From NCBI GenBank assembly GCA_031979385.1, contig DALZEF010000001.1, positions 186,001 through 250,000 on the forward strand: 64,000 nucleotides of DNA. Direction: 5' to 3'. The translations under genes were made by a program, and so were the position numbers. The notes below the pieces were generated by a model that made no database searches, was not told where the DNA came from, and saw only the letters and a program-made list of their open reading frames with translations. Below are positions 18,933 through 27,975 of the stretch, piece after piece; the stretch's first letter is position 1; every line of letters starts with the position of its first letter. Source of the DNA: Timonella sp031979385. GTDB taxonomy: Bacteria > Actinomycetota > Actinomycetes > Actinomycetales > Cellulomonadaceae.

Positions 18933-19355
18933 TCACAGCACGCGCCTGAAATGATGCGCGTTGATATCCATACGCTCACGTAGATAAAAACGGTGCGCAT
19001 CATGACGTTGAACTCCCGAATCAAGTTCAATCGAGGCACACCCCAACTCCCGACCACGCCGCATCAACACATGTAACAGCTGCGCACCATGTCCACGTGA
19101 ACGCGCCCTAGAGGTCGTCGAGAGATCGTCCACGTACAGTTTGCGGATCGCGCTGGTGTTGGCGATGATGCGCCATCCTGCCACCGCCACGCACGCTTCG
19201 TCCTGGAAGAGTGCGGTAAACCTCAGCCCCTGCGGCTGTCCCTCGACAAGGACCTGCGTAAGTAGCTCTCGGGTGAGGTGAGGACGCAGTTCCTGGAGCA
19301 CCGGCAAGACAGCGTGCCACCGCGGATCATCGATGCCCTCAAGATCAATAATCAT
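18933..19355 (-). CDS. GNAT-family N-acetyltransferase
   Basis: Probable acetyl-CoA-dependent acetyltransferase of 140 residues. The acetyl-CoA-binding region reads SRARSRGHGAQLLHVLMRRGRELG, close to the R/Q-x-x-G-x-G/A loop, followed by the typical ELDSGVQRHDAHRFYLRERM end, where a small molecule would be modified. I start at the ATG at 19355 because GGGAGG lies five bases upstream; the frame stays open a further 27 codons without such support. The substrate is unknown. Confidence 0.82.
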   Translation of the reverse strand: MIIDLEGIDDPRWHAVLPVLQELRPHLTRELLTQVLVEGQPQGLRFTALFQDEACVAVAGWRIIANTSAIRKLYVDDLSTTSRARSRGHGAQLLHVLMRRGRELGCASIELDSGVQRHDAHRFYLRERMDINAHHFRRVL

Positions 19356-19645
19356 CCAAACCTCCCAGAGACGACGGCGCGAGCATACGCAGACCATGGT
19401 TTCATGTGCCGCCACATGGCTGTGAGCGGGTCTCATGACAGTAGTACCAACGCCCCTCAGGCGTCAGGACTGACCCAACCACATGCCGTGAGGCGAGATA
19501 CGAGGCCAACTCAACTTTTCGTCGCCAATACAACGGCACGAACAACGCCACCGCCAACTGTGAAGAACTGCGACAGATTGTGTTTCACATTCTGGGTTGA
19601 TACCTCTCGATGCACAGGATCGCTCGTAAACCGTGGCAAACTGGG

Positions 19646-20959
19646 ATGGTGACCTCGAATACTCCACCCGCACAGGGAACACGTTTAGACCCATGGTTCG
19701 GCGCCTACGCGCAGCGCGCACACAACATGCGAGCGTCCGAGGTCCGAGCGTTGTTCGCGGTGGCGAGCCGCCCCGAGGTCGTCTCACTTGCAGGCGGCAT
19801 GCCCAACCTCGCCGACCTGCCACTCGACGACATCGCCGAACTGACGGCAAAGGTCATCGCCACCGAGGGCATGACAGCACTCCAATACGGCTCCGGACAG
19901 GGCCGTCCCCTCCTGCGCGAGAAAATCGTGGACGTCATGCGCCTCGAAGCGATCGACGCTCATCCAGACGACATCGTCGTGACCACCGGATCGCAACAAG
20001 CTCTCGACCTCGTGACCCGTATCTTCATCGACCCGGGCGATGTCATCATCGCAGAAGCGCCCTCCTACGTTGGTGCGCTGTCCGTGTTCCGTTCCTATGA
20101 GGCAGAGGTCGAGCACGTCCACATGGATGCTGATGGGCTCGTGCCATCCGAACTTGAGGAAAGCATCGTACGACTCAAGGAACAGGGAAAGCGTGTCAAG
20201 TTCCTCTACACCATCCCAAACTTCCACAACCCCGCAGGCGTGACGCTCTCGCTGGAGCGGCGCCACCAGGTCGTCGACATCTGTAGACGCCACGGCGTGG
20301 TCGTGATCGAGGACAACCCATACGGACTGCTCGGATTCGATAGCGAACCACTACCGGCAATGCGTTCATTCGAGGAGGAAGGCGTGGTCTACCTCGGCTC
20401 CTTCTCCAAGACCTTCGCACCCGGCTACCGCGTTGGATGGGTTGTTGCGCCACACGCCGTCCGCGAGAAACTCGTGCTCGCCCAAGAGTCGGCGATCCTG
20501 TGCCCCTCGCACGCCTCCCAGATGGCCATCGAAGCCTATCTGTCCAACTATGACTGGAAGAGGCAGATCGAAGAATTCCGCTCGATGTACAAGTCGCGCA
20601 GGGACGCCATGATCGCCGCGCTCTCCGAGTTCCTGCCCGACGCCACCTGGAACGTTCCCGAGGGAGGATTCTACGTGTGGGTCAAACTCCCACCAGGCCT
20701 CGACTCCAAAACCATGCTGCCGCGCGCCGTCACTGGCCGCGTCGCATACACCCCCGGCACCGCATTCTTCTACGATGGAACCGGCGCTGATCATCTGCGC
20801 CTCTCGTTCTGTTATCCCGACGAGGCAACGATCCGCGAGGGCGTGAGACGCCTCGCAGCCGTTATCAGCGCCGAACGTGAATCCGTCGAAATCTTCGGAA
20901 CCACACCTCAACTAGACGATGTAACCGACGTCGACGTACCAGGACCAGATATCGCATGA
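19646..20959 (+). CDS. PLP-dependent class I/II aminotransferase
   Basis: Fold-type-I aminotransferase of about 437 residues, resembling 2-aminoadipate/aromatic aminotransferases of the MocR catalytic domain but with no N-terminal HTH. Visible features are VTTGSQQALDLV (cofactor-phosphate region), NFHNPAG, and SFSKTFAPGYRVGW with the PLP-binding lysine near residue 255. The ATG at 19646 is preferred to an upstream ATG at 19610 because family members begin close to LDPWFGAYAQRA. The 3' end overlaps the next start (ATGA), so it is translationally coupled to the Ddl-like ligase. The amino acid substrate is not known. Confidence 0.85.
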   Translation: MVTSNTPPAQGTRLDPWFGAYAQRAHNMRASEVRALFAVASRPEVVSLAGGMPNLADLPLDDIAELTAKVIATEGMTALQYGSGQGRPLLREKIVDVMRLEAIDAHPDDIVVTTGSQQALDLVTRIFIDPGDVIIAEAPSYVGALSVFRSYEAEVEHVHMDADGLVPSELEESIVRLKEQGKRVKFLYTIPNFHNPAGVTLSLERRHQVVDICRRHGVVVIEDNPYGLLGFDSEPLPAMRSFEEEGVVYLGSFSKTFAPGYRVGWVVAPHAVREKLVLAQESAILCPSHASQMAIEAYLSNYDWKRQIEEFRSMYKSRRDAMIAALSEFLPDATWNVPEGGFYVWVKLPPGLDSKTMLPRAVTGRVAYTPGTAFFYDGTGADHLRLSFCYPDEATIREGVRRLAAVISAERESVEIFGTTPQLDDVTDVDVPGPDIA

Positions 20960-22230
20960 GCACCTCACCACACGTAGTCATCCTCGCCGGTGGGCTGTCC
21001 CACGAACGCGACGTATCCATCCGTTCCGGACGTAGAGTCGCCGAAGCGCTCCGCGCCGCAGGACACACAGTCGATGTCCTCGACGTCGACGCCAACCTCA
21101 TTCCCACGCTTTCAGCCTCGCAGCCCGATCTGGTCTGGCCACTCCTCCACGGGGCAAGTGGCGAGGACGGATCACTACGGGACATCCTCGAGCTCCTTGA
21201 CCTGAACTACCTTGGCACCCGCCCTCGCGAGAGCCGCATCGGGTGGAACAAGCCCGTGGCCAAGTCCGTGCTTAGCGCAGCGGGAATCTCCACGCCACAG
21301 TACGTGACGCTGCCTCAGTCACTGTTCCGCGAACTCGGAGCGCAATCCGTCATGGGTGCCGTCGTGTCCAAACTTGGCCTGCCACTCGTGGTCAAGCCAG
21401 CCCGTGGTGGCTCCGCTCTCGGCGTGACCTTGGTCAAGGACGCCAGCGCGCTGCCTCAGGCGCTCGTGGACTGCTTCGCCTACTCCGAACTGGCACTCAT
21501 CGAAAGGGCCGTTTCCGGAACCGAGGTTGCAGTATCCGTGATCGACACCCCTTCCGGGATCGAGGCGTTGCCACCCGTCGAAATCGTTACCGATGGACCC
21601 TACGACTACGATGCGCGGTACAACCCCGGGCGGACCCAGTACTTCACTCCAGCACGCTTGTCCGCGGATCTGATCGCTGAGGTTCAGTCCACGGCAATCA
21701 CCGCACACAAGGCACTGGGACTACGACACATTTCGCGCACCGACATGATCATCGGCGAGGACGGCACCATCTGGTTCCTCGAGGTGAACGTGGCTCCTGG
21801 GATGACCGAGACATCGCTACTACCTCAATCCGTTGTTGCAACAGGTTCTTCTCTGGCGGCAGTGTATAGCGGCTGGGTTGAAGCCGTACTCGCAGATACC
21901 CCGGCTCCGGAGTTCGAGTCTTCCGTCAGTGCGGTACCTGTTCTTGACTCAGATGCGACGGGACCGGACTCCACACCAGCCTCCAAGTCTCCTGAATTCC
22001 CGCTCAGTGATGCCGAGGCTAACGTGATCTCCGATTCCGTTGGCGAATCAATCACTGACTCGGATCCTGAACCGCCCGTCAGTTCGCTCGATGGTGATCC
22101 AGTTACGCCCACTCAAGGTGCAACCTCGACTACCGAGTCAGTTACACCGGCTGAGCAACCCGACGACATCTTCGCTGCAAGCAACGAATCCGATCCTACG
22201 GCCCACATGCACGGCAACGAGTTGTTCTAG
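20956..22230 (+). CDS. D-alanine-D-alanine ligase-like ATP-grasp enzyme with long acidic tail
   Basis: ATP-grasp ligase of the Ddl family, 424 residues. Key residues are in place: the N-terminal Glu in AGGLSHERDVS, HGASGEDGSLRDI, PARGGSALGV where Ddl has its serine loop, and the metal-binding EVNVAPGMTETSLLP. Residues from about 315 to 424 are a Ser/Pro/Asp/Glu/Thr-rich tail with no fold, about 100 residues longer than ordinary Ddl. It is coupled to the aminotransferase upstream. It may make D-Ala-D-Ala, but a second, divergent ligase with another amino acid is possible. The terminator at 22289-22375 follows. Confidence 0.82.
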   Translation: MSTSPHVVILAGGLSHERDVSIRSGRRVAEALRAAGHTVDVLDVDANLIPTLSASQPDLVWPLLHGASGEDGSLRDILELLDLNYLGTRPRESRIGWNKPVAKSVLSAAGISTPQYVTLPQSLFRELGAQSVMGAVVSKLGLPLVVKPARGGSALGVTLVKDASALPQALVDCFAYSELALIERAVSGTEVAVSVIDTPSGIEALPPVEIVTDGPYDYDARYNPGRTQYFTPARLSADLIAEVQSTAITAHKALGLRHISRTDMIIGEDGTIWFLEVNVAPGMTETSLLPQSVVATGSSLAAVYSGWVEAVLADTPAPEFESSVSAVPVLDSDATGPDSTPASKSPEFPLSDAEANVISDSVGESITDSDPEPPVSSLDGDPVTPTQGATSTTESVTPAEQPDDIFAASNESDPTAHMHGNELF

Positions 22231-22288
22231 TCCGTATTCTCGATGCCCTGTGAGTTTCTTGCAGCACGCGAGATCATCAGGACCATAG

Positions 22289-22375
22289 AAAACGCCCTCT
22301 GAGGGCCGCTTATCTGCACTGAAGGGGAATCACCCCACCCACTCGCAGAAAACGCCTCCCAGAGGGCGTTTTTAC
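22289..22375. terminator. Rho-independent terminator region between ddl-like gene and parB
   Basis: AACGCC near 22350 pairs with GGCGTT around 22365, followed by TTTTT, a standard terminator for the plus strand. An earlier copy, AAAACGCCCTCT at 22289-22300, is an exact reverse complement of AGAGGGCGTTTT at 22361-22372, so two alternative stems compete for the same right arm. The arrangement could stop transcription from both convergent genes. Confidence 0.6.
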
Positions 22376-22529
22376 ATTCACTTATCTGACATTCTTGGTA
22401 GACTCCGTCAGATAGGATCACTTTGCCAGGCATTGTCCACTGGAGGGACACCACGGACAACCAAGATCGAAAAGCATCATGACTTGGCTGCGGGGAACCT
22501 TCGACCGCCTAAGAGCAACCAGACAAACC
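22376..22529. other. Intergenic segment with no gene
   Basis: Between the terminator and the parB stop there is no open frame of note. TATCTGAC at 22383-22390 and GTCAGATA at 22407-22414 form an 8-bp inverted repeat of unknown meaning. Confidence 0.4.
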
Positions 22530-23684
22530 TCAGGAATGCTGAGCCGGCAGACCATCTTCGTCAGGCGCCATAACGGCAAGGATGCGATTCAGGTCCTCAA
22601 TCGTTGCGAACTCAACGGTGAGCTTTCCCTTGGTCTTGCCAACATCCACCTTCACGCGTGTATCGAAACGGTCCGAAAGCCGTGTGGCGAGACTTTCCGC
22701 TGCCTCATTGCGCTGCGCCCGTGCAGCACGCGTCTTCTTGACCGCGGGCTTATCCGAACCAAGTGCAACAGCCTCCTCCGTTGCGCGCACAGAGAGTCCC
22801 TCGGCAACGATACGCTGAGCAAGTCGTTCGATCTGTTCAGAGTCAGGCAAGCCAAGCAGCGCCCGCGCATGCCCGGCAGAGAGAACATTCGCGGCAACCC
22901 TGCGTTGCACAAGCGGGGGAAGGTTCAACAACCGCAATGTGTTTGAGATCTGTGGACGCGACCGCGCAATACGAGTCGCAAGCTCCTCATGCGTGCAGCC
23001 AAAATCATCAAGCAACTGGCGGTATGCAGCAGCCTCTTCAAGTGGATTAAGAGCGCTGCGGTGCAGATTCTCAAGCAGGGCGTCTCGAAGCAGATCCTGA
23101 TCTTCCGTGACACGGATGATCGCGGGGATGGAGTCAAGTCCAGCTTCTTGGGTCGCCCGCCACCGGCGTTCCCCCATGATGAGTTCGTAACCATCTTCTG
23201 CCGGCCGGACAACAACCGGCTGAAGCACACCGATCTCTCGGATCGAATCAATGAGTTCTTGGAGTTCGTCCTCGTCAAAGTTTACGCGCGGCTGTTTTGG
23301 GTTCGGCCGAATACTTGCAACGGGCAACTCAGCAAAGTGTGCACCTGGAACCGGTAACAGTTCCACTCCCCCGTCAAGATCTGGCGTTGATGCGGAGCGT
23401 GCTGTTTCACGTGAAACATCGGATATAGGCTTTTTGGTTGCCGCCCTGCGAGAGGTGTTCTTCGCCTTCGACGGACTCGCGGACTCCACATCAGCAGAGG
23501 TCCGGATACGTGGCGTGGATGTTAGCAACTCCCGCGCTGAGTCAGACATCAAGGACGGACGTGGAGTGCCGCGCCCTGCTGCGTTTTGGTCAGGAAAGAA
23601 CACGTCAACGGGACGTTCACCCTCGGGAGTCGTGGGAATGAGTGCGCCAAGACCACGACCCAAACCACGCTTCTTTTCTGCCAC
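22530..23684 (-). CDS. parB: Chromosome-partitioning protein ParB
   Basis: CTP-dependent clamp that loads at parS and spreads along DNA to organise the origin for segregation and SMC loading. The 384 residues start MAEKKRGLGRGLGALIP, the ParA-contact region. A disordered segment of about 90 residues follows, then the CTPase domain (PNPKQPRVNFDEDEL; GERRWRAT near 170), the HTH that reads parS (ELATRIARSRPQISNTLRLL) and a C-terminal dimerisation domain. A parS site lies inside the gene at 23403-23418 and is translated as VSRET. It is 53 bases downstream of parA on the same strand. Confidence 0.96.
   Translation of the reverse strand: MAEKKRGLGRGLGALIPTTPEGERPVDVFFPDQNAAGRGTPRPSLMSDSARELLTSTPRIRTSADVESASPSKAKNTSRRAATKKPISDVSRETARSASTPDLDGGVELLPVPGAHFAELPVASIRPNPKQPRVNFDEDELQELIDSIREIGVLQPVVVRPAEDGYELIMGERRWRATQEAGLDSIPAIIRVTEDQDLLRDALLENLHRSALNPLEEAAAYRQLLDDFGCTHEELATRIARSRPQISNTLRLLNLPPLVQRRVAANVLSAGHARALLGLPDSEQIERLAQRIVAEGLSVRATEEAVALGSDKPAVKKTRAARAQRNEAAESLATRLSDRFDTRVKVDVGKTKGKLTVEFATIEDLNRILAVMAPDEDGLPAQHS
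23403..23418. other. parS site (inside parB)
   Basis: Perfect 16-bp palindrome TGTTTCACGTGAAACA, identical to the actinobacterial parS consensus. The bases outside the 16-mer are not palindromic, as expected within a coding sequence. Confidence 0.93.
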
Positions 23685-23737
23685 GATGGATCCTCCATAG
23701 TTGTATACATTTTCCGCCGCAGCGGAGTGGAAATGGG

Positions 23738-24712
23738 TCAGTTACGAACGGCTAACTCATACGCAGCCTGACGATACGCAAGAGCACCCGTCGATGTCGG
23801 TTCATAGGTGACCACCGACTGCCCGTAGGAAGGAGCCTCGGATATACGCACCGAGCGCGGGATCGTCGTCTCTAGGGTCTGTTCACCAAAGTGGTCGCGC
23901 ACCTCTTGAGCAACTTGCTGAGCAAGATTCGTACGCGCATCGAACATGGTCAACAAAATTGTCGATACATGAAGTTCAGGGTTCAGGTGCTGTTGAATCA
24001 TTGTGATCGTCTTGAGTAGTTGGCTCAAACCCTCAAGTGCGTAGTACTCGCACTGAATCGGAATAAGCACTTCACGCCCCGTCACAAACGCATTCAGTGT
24101 CAACAGTCCGAGGCTCGGTGGGCAGTCCACGAGAACATAGTCGAGTCGCGGAAGGCCCGCCTGTTCGCGTTCAAGCACGTACTCATCCACTGCCCGGCGA
24201 AGCCTTGTTTCACGTGAAACAAGCGACACCAGTTCGATCTCAGCACCTGAGAGGTCAATCGTCGCGGGGACCACGAGTAGATTCTCAAAATCGGGACACT
24301 GAGTTATCGCGTAACTGAGCGGCTCCTCATTGACTAGGACATCGTAGACCGAGGGGATTCCCGCGCGATGGTCCACTCCAAGCGCTGTTGAGGCATTGCC
24401 CTGTGGATCGGAGTCAATGACCAGAACGCTCAGTCCGCCCTGTGCGAGTGCCGCGGCCAAATTCACAGTCGAGGTGGTCTTCCCTACCCCACCCTTTTGA
24501 TTCGCAACCGTGATGATGCGTGTCCGGTCAGGCCGGGGGAACTGCAGCCCTTGCAGTGACACTCTTCTACGGGTATCCTCGGCAAGTTGCACAGCCAGTG
24601 GAGTGGACTCATCTACCTCGGGTAGAGACCTGAGGATCTCTTCCACCCTCACTGCTCGCTCGCCAGATCCGGTACTGAGCTGGCTGTGCTGTACTGACGA
24701 GTCGGTAGACAC
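23738..24712 (-). CDS. parA: Chromosome-partitioning ATPase ParA
   Basis: Walker-type ATPase that binds nucleoid DNA and pulls ParB-parS complexes apart. The deviant Walker A motif KGGVGKTT begins near residue 75 and the segments VIDSDPQGNASTAL and VDCPPSLGLLTLNA are typical. The frame is open to 24943, but I choose the GTG at 24712: GGAGGGG lies six bases upstream, whereas starts further upstream would translate through a parS palindrome and lack a ribosome site. This gives 324 residues. The gene contains one parS site (24206-24221). Confidence 0.93.
   Translation of the reverse strand: MSTDSSVQHSQLSTGSGERAVRVEEILRSLPEVDESTPLAVQLAEDTRRRVSLQGLQFPRPDRTRIITVANQKGGVGKTTSTVNLAAALAQGGLSVLVIDSDPQGNASTALGVDHRAGIPSVYDVLVNEEPLSYAITQCPDFENLLVVPATIDLSGAEIELVSLVSRETRLRRAVDEYVLEREQAGLPRLDYVLVDCPPSLGLLTLNAFVTGREVLIPIQCEYYALEGLSQLLKTITMIQQHLNPELHVSTILLTMFDARTNLAQQVAQEVRDHFGEQTLETTIPRSVRISEAPSYGQSVVTYEPTSTGALAYRQAAYELAVRN
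24206..24221. other. parS site (inside parA)
   Basis: Perfect 16-bp parS consensus, encoding VSRET within ParA. Flanking bases are not part of a longer palindrome. Confidence 0.93.
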
Positions 24713-25105
24713 GTAAGTCCCCTCCAAAGCTGGGATTGGTACTTGAGAAACGACTACCCTCATTTGATCACCGACCACTGACATTTCACGTGGGATCAAA
24801 ATGGGCAACAGTTCAACGATACTTTGTGTGACGCCGCATTGCAGTCTTCCACACAACATATCCTTGTGATTATCGTTCGACTCACAACGAAAAGTGGGGT
24901 GATGTTTCACGTGAAACATCACCCCACTCGATTGCAACCTCATTCATCGCTCAGGTATTGAGTCAACGGCCTCTGGGCCGACATCATAGGGCAGTCACCA
25001 TTGGTTGGACACGATGTACCCTCCACCGGAAATCGCACCGTGAGCAGCATGTAGTTTCAAACGATCAACTGGCGCACTTGTGCGTGTTTCCACGCATCAA
25101 AATGA
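24713..25105. other. parA-rsmG intergenic region (393 bases)
   Basis: No gene is visible. It holds the parA ribosome site at its left end, a parS-centred palindrome at 24893-24928, and a TTGTGA/TCACAA inverted repeat around 24863-24886. It presumably contains the parA promoter, which I could not place with confidence. Confidence 0.5.
24893..24928. promoter_or_regulatory. Intergenic parS embedded in a 36-bp perfect palindrome
   Basis: The 16-bp parS (24903-24918) is extended by ten further perfectly complementary bases on each side (left arm begins AGTGGGGTGA). The parS identity is certain. The extended symmetry is not required for ParB binding and would form a 16-18-bp RNA stem if transcribed from rsmG. 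Three T follow on the minus strand, so it may act as a terminator as well. Confidence 0.88.
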
Positions 25106-25735
25106 TTACTTACCCCGTATCGTTCGCAGTACCGTCGTTGTCTCCACGCCAACAATGGTGCCCGCGCTGAGGATTTCAGGTTCACTGCACTTGAACTTGC
25201 GCAGAACCTTACGAGCCGGTTCGATCTCATCAGCCACAGATCGACCCTTGAGCAACACCATCTCACCACCGGTACGGAGTAGTGGTAGCGCCCAACGCGA
25301 CAGCTTGTCGAGCGCAGCCACTGCACGCGCCGTGACCGCGTCCGCTTCGAATGCATCATGGAACTCCTCGGCGCGTCCACGAAGGACCTCGACGTTGGGC
25401 AACCCCACTTCTTGGACCATCTCGCTCAGCCAGGTGCAGCGGCGCTCCATTGGCTCGATAAGCTTCACGGACGCTTCTGGAAGCATGCACCCGATAATGA
25501 TGCCTGGCAGTCCAGCGCCAGACCCGATATCAACGATAGTCCCGGATGAAGGCAGATACCGCACCACGGCAGCAGAGTTCAGGATGTGGCGTTCCCATAG
25601 TCGGTCCAACTCGCGCGGGCCGATAAGCCCACGCATCTCGCCTTGAACCGCCAGTTCATCCGCATACGTGGCAACCTTCTCGAATGAGTCTCCGAAGAAT
25701 TCCACTACCCTCTCTGGGTTGAGTGTCGCGTCCAT
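25106..25735 (-). CDS. rsmG: 16S rRNA (guanine-N7)-methyltransferase RsmG
   Basis: Methylates a guanine in the 530 loop of 16S rRNA (G527 in E. coli). The 209 residues have the SAM-binding motif VDIGSGAGLPGI (near 68-79), the family opening LWERHILNSAAV and the ERRCTWLSEMVQEVGL segment. It sits between jag and parA as in most actinobacteria. Loss of this enzyme gives low-level streptomycin resistance in several bacteria; here it appears intact. Confidence 0.95.
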   Translation of the reverse strand: MDATLNPERVVEFFGDSFEKVATYADELAVQGEMRGLIGPRELDRLWERHILNSAAVVRYLPSSGTIVDIGSGAGLPGIIIGCMLPEASVKLIEPMERRCTWLSEMVQEVGLPNVEVLRGRAEEFHDAFEADAVTARAVAALDKLSRWALPLLRTGGEMVLLKGRSVADEIEPARKVLRKFKCSEPEILSAGTIVGVETTTVLRTIRGK

Positions 25736-25753
25736 AAAACTCCAATCAATACA

Positions 25754-25793
25754 CGAGGGTCTGCATGTTTCACGTGAAACATGCAGACCCTCG
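25754..25793. promoter_or_regulatory. Intergenic parS embedded in a 40-bp perfect palindrome
   Basis: The 16-bp parS (25766-25781) extends by 12 complementary bases on each side (left arm CGAGGGTCTGCA). It fills over half of the 71-base rsmG-jag gap. The flanking arms differ from those of the other two intergenic parS palindromes, so the arms are not one dispersed repeat. Confidence 0.88.
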
Positions 25794-25805
25794 AGCTACG
25801 CAAGA

Positions 25806-26312
25806 TTACTGTGCTGGTGAGATCTCAATGTATCGATCTGGGTCAACACCGTGCGACTCCGAGGAAAGTCCTGCGGCTGTCACGACGTCGTGTACGACTT
25901 TACGTTCAAAGGCATTCAAAGGTTCTAGAGCCACCTTGCGCCCTGTCTCCTGGACCTTCGCGATCGCGTTGTTTGCGAGGATGGTCAACTCTGCCTTGCG
26001 CCCTGCACGGAATCCAGCGATATCCAACATCAGTCGGCTCCGCTCCCCTGTCTTCGCCTGAACTGCGAGTCGAGTCAATTCCTGGATGGAATCCAGAACC
26101 TCGCCTTCGCGCCCTACAAGGTGCTTCACGCCGGTTGGATCATCGGCGACGATCGCGAGTGCAGCACGACCGTGTTCGACGTCTATCTCAATATCGCCAT
26201 CGAGGTCTGCGATGTCGAGCAACTCTTCAAGATAGTCTGCCGCGACCTCGCCCTCTTCCTCGAGCATTGAAACGCGGCTACGAGAGTTAGACCCCTCGGA
26301 CTTGGGTGCCAT
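25806..26312 (-). CDS. jag: Jag/KhpB-type RNA-binding protein (KH + R3H)
   Basis: Single-stranded nucleic-acid-binding protein of 168 residues, encoded directly after yidC. A KH-like part (about 60-110; VGREGEVLDSIQELTRLA) is followed by an R3H domain (ALEPLNAFERKVVHDVV, near 130). The short jag N-terminal domain found in Firmicutes is lacking, as is usual in actinobacteria. AGGAG lies seven bases before the ATG at 26312, so I prefer it to the ATG at 26333. Its RNA targets are not known; KhpB homologues affect cell division and elongation. Confidence 0.9.
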   Translation of the reverse strand: MAPKSEGSNSRSRVSMLEEEGEVAADYLEELLDIADLDGDIEIDVEHGRAALAIVADDPTGVKHLVGREGEVLDSIQELTRLAVQAKTGERSRLMLDIAGFRAGRKAELTILANNAIAKVQETGRKVALEPLNAFERKVVHDVVTAAGLSSESHGVDPDRYIEISPAQ

Positions 26313-26351
26313 GTTTTCTCCTGTAAAACTCATGAACTACTGATGCAAAAA

Positions 26352-27287
26352 CTATTTCTTCTTCTTGCGGTTCTTCCGCTGCGGCTGCTGGCGTTGTCCA
26401 CGTGGAGCCTCAATGATGACCGGCTTGTCCTCCTCGAGAACGATACCCTTGGCGGCGGCCTTGCGCGCCTTGCGCTCATTCAGACGACGCTCCGCTTCCG
26501 AACCCGGGGTTGGCATGCGGCTAATCGTGTAATACTGCTGACCGGTTGACCAGAGGTTGGTGACAACCCAGTAAATGAGAACACCAATCGGGAAGTTCAC
26601 ACCGGAGATCATCATCATGGCTGGCATCATGTAGAGCATGATCTTCTGAGTCTGAGCCATCGGGCCTTCGAGGGCAGCCGGTGGCATGTTCTTCATCGTT
26701 AGCTGGCGCTGGGTGATGTAGAGGGTTGCAGACATCAGAACGATCAGAATCGCTGCGATGACCTTGGTCGTGGGATCGGTCGGCTCGTGTAGGAATGTAC
26801 CGGACAGTGGTGCGCCAAAGAGGGCCGAGTTCTCAGCAGCTTGCGCAACAGCCTGGTTAATTGGGCCGATCGCGTCGCGATTTCCCTCGGCGATGTTGGA
26901 GAGATTGCGCAGGACGTTGAACAGTCCGAAGAAGATCGGCATCTGCAGCAGGATTGGCATACACGAGGCCATCGGGTTCGTACCGTGTTTGCGGTAGAGC
27001 TCCATGGTCTCGCGGCCCATGGCTTCACGCGACGCAGGGTCCTGGCGGGTCTTGTACTTCTTCTGAATAGCCTGCAGTTCAGGCTGGATCATTTGCATCG
27101 CGCGCGATGCCTTGATCTGCTTGAAGAACAGCGGGATCAGGATGATACGGACAACCAGTGTCAGTCCCACGATTGAAAGTACCCAGGCGGCACCCTCACC
27201 GTCGGGGAGACCTAGAAACACGAAGAACTTGTGGCAAAGATACATAATCCATGCCACTGCCCATTCGATGGGGTAAAGAATGTTCAT
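26352..27287 (-). CDS. yidC: Membrane protein insertase YidC
   Basis: Inserts proteins into the cytoplasmic membrane, alone or with SecYEG. The 311 residues begin MNILYPIEWAVAWIM and carry five hydrophobic segments, an inner cavity arginine (VVRIILIPL), the cytoplasmic hairpin rich in Lys/Gln (MIQPELQAIQKKY) and a basic C-terminal tail (RQQPQRKNRKKKK) that can touch the ribosome. The frame is open ten codons further upstream, but MNILYPIEW is the usual start. It is followed by jag and preceded by yidD. Confidence 0.93.
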   Translation of the reverse strand: MNILYPIEWAVAWIMYLCHKFFVFLGLPDGEGAAWVLSIVGLTLVVRIILIPLFFKQIKASRAMQMIQPELQAIQKKYKTRQDPASREAMGRETMELYRKHGTNPMASCMPILLQMPIFFGLFNVLRNLSNIAEGNRDAIGPINQAVAQAAENSALFGAPLSGTFLHEPTDPTTKVIAAILIVLMSATLYITQRQLTMKNMPPAALEGPMAQTQKIMLYMMPAMMMISGVNFPIGVLIYWVVTNLWSTGQQYYTISRMPTPGSEAERRLNERKARKAAAKGIVLEEDKPVIIEAPRGQRQQPQRKNRKKKK

Positions 27288-27362
27288 CTGGTTCACTCTC
27301 AACTGCGAGCACGCCATGGGTGGCTGCTCTTAAGCCAATACGCAACTGAACTGTGCGCTGTT

Positions 27363-27608
27363 TTAAGGTTTATTCTTCTTTGGTGGAACGTCATCAACGC
27401 CACCGAGGTTCCAAGGGTTACATCTCAGCAATCGCCATGCTGCGAGTCCGGTTCCCTTGAAGACTCCGTGTATTTCAAGTGCTTCAACCGCGTATCTAGA
27501 ACACGACGGGTAAAACCGGCATCGTGGTCCACTCAGTGGTGAGATGTATCGCTGATACAAACGTATGAGTCCGACCAACGTTCTCTTGGGAACTTCACGT
27601 AACCTCAC
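27363..27608 (-). CDS. yidD: Membrane protein insertion efficiency factor YidD
   Basis: Small protein of 81 residues thought to assist YidC. The family core is intact: LIRLYQRYISPL, RCRFYPSCSRYAVEAL and LLRCNPWNLGGVDDVP, with the conserved cysteines in CRFYPSCS and RCNPW. Its first bases overlap the rnpA stop by four (minus strand), the arrangement found in most bacteria. Confidence 0.95.
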   Translation of the reverse strand: MRLREVPKRTLVGLIRLYQRYISPLSGPRCRFYPSCSRYAVEALEIHGVFKGTGLAAWRLLRCNPWNLGGVDDVPPKKNKP

Positions 27609-27970
27609 GCTTTGTCCACGACCTTCCCAGAAAACGACAGTACTTTGTCGATACAGGCACCGAAATCGCGACTCAGTTTCGCATGATCAGCCTGTGCGGC
27701 CTGTGGTAGTGCTCGCACTACCATCATTGAACCGGCTGGAAGCTGTGACAGGTGTCCACGAACGATCGAACGCAGCCGACGCTTCACAAGGTTGCGGGTG
27801 ACCGCGTTCCCAATAGCCTTAGATACAACAAAACCGACCAGTGGTGCGTTCTGATTCTCCGCCGTCGCGGCAAAGTGAACGACCATGGTCGATTTTCCTG
27901 TACGCACACCAGACTTCACCGTCTGACCGAATTGATCAGATCGGCGCATTCGGTGCGCCGTATTTAGCAC
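27605..27970 (-). CDS. rnpA: Ribonuclease P protein component
   Basis: Protein subunit of RNase P, which trims the 5' leader of tRNA precursors with the catalytic RNA. The 121 residues show the family opening RMRRSDQF and the RNR-like core TRNLVKRRLRSIVR near residue 65. Only five bases separate its ATG from the rpmH stop. It overlaps yidD by four bases. Confidence 0.95.
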   Translation of the reverse strand: MLNTAHRMRRSDQFGQTVKSGVRTGKSTMVVHFAATAENQNAPLVGFVVSKAIGNAVTRNLVKRRLRSIVRGHLSQLPAGSMMVVRALPQAAQADHAKLSRDFGACIDKVLSFSGKVVDKA

Positions 27971-27975
27971 CGAGC

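Noticed and set aside
24784..24799. Seventh parS-like site (TTTCACGTG core)
   Set aside because: Only about 10 of 16 bases match the consensus; the right half is lost.
24713..24943. N-terminal extension of ParA to an ATG at 24943
   Set aside because: It would translate through the parS palindrome (MFHVKH); the GTG at 24712 has a strong ribosome site.
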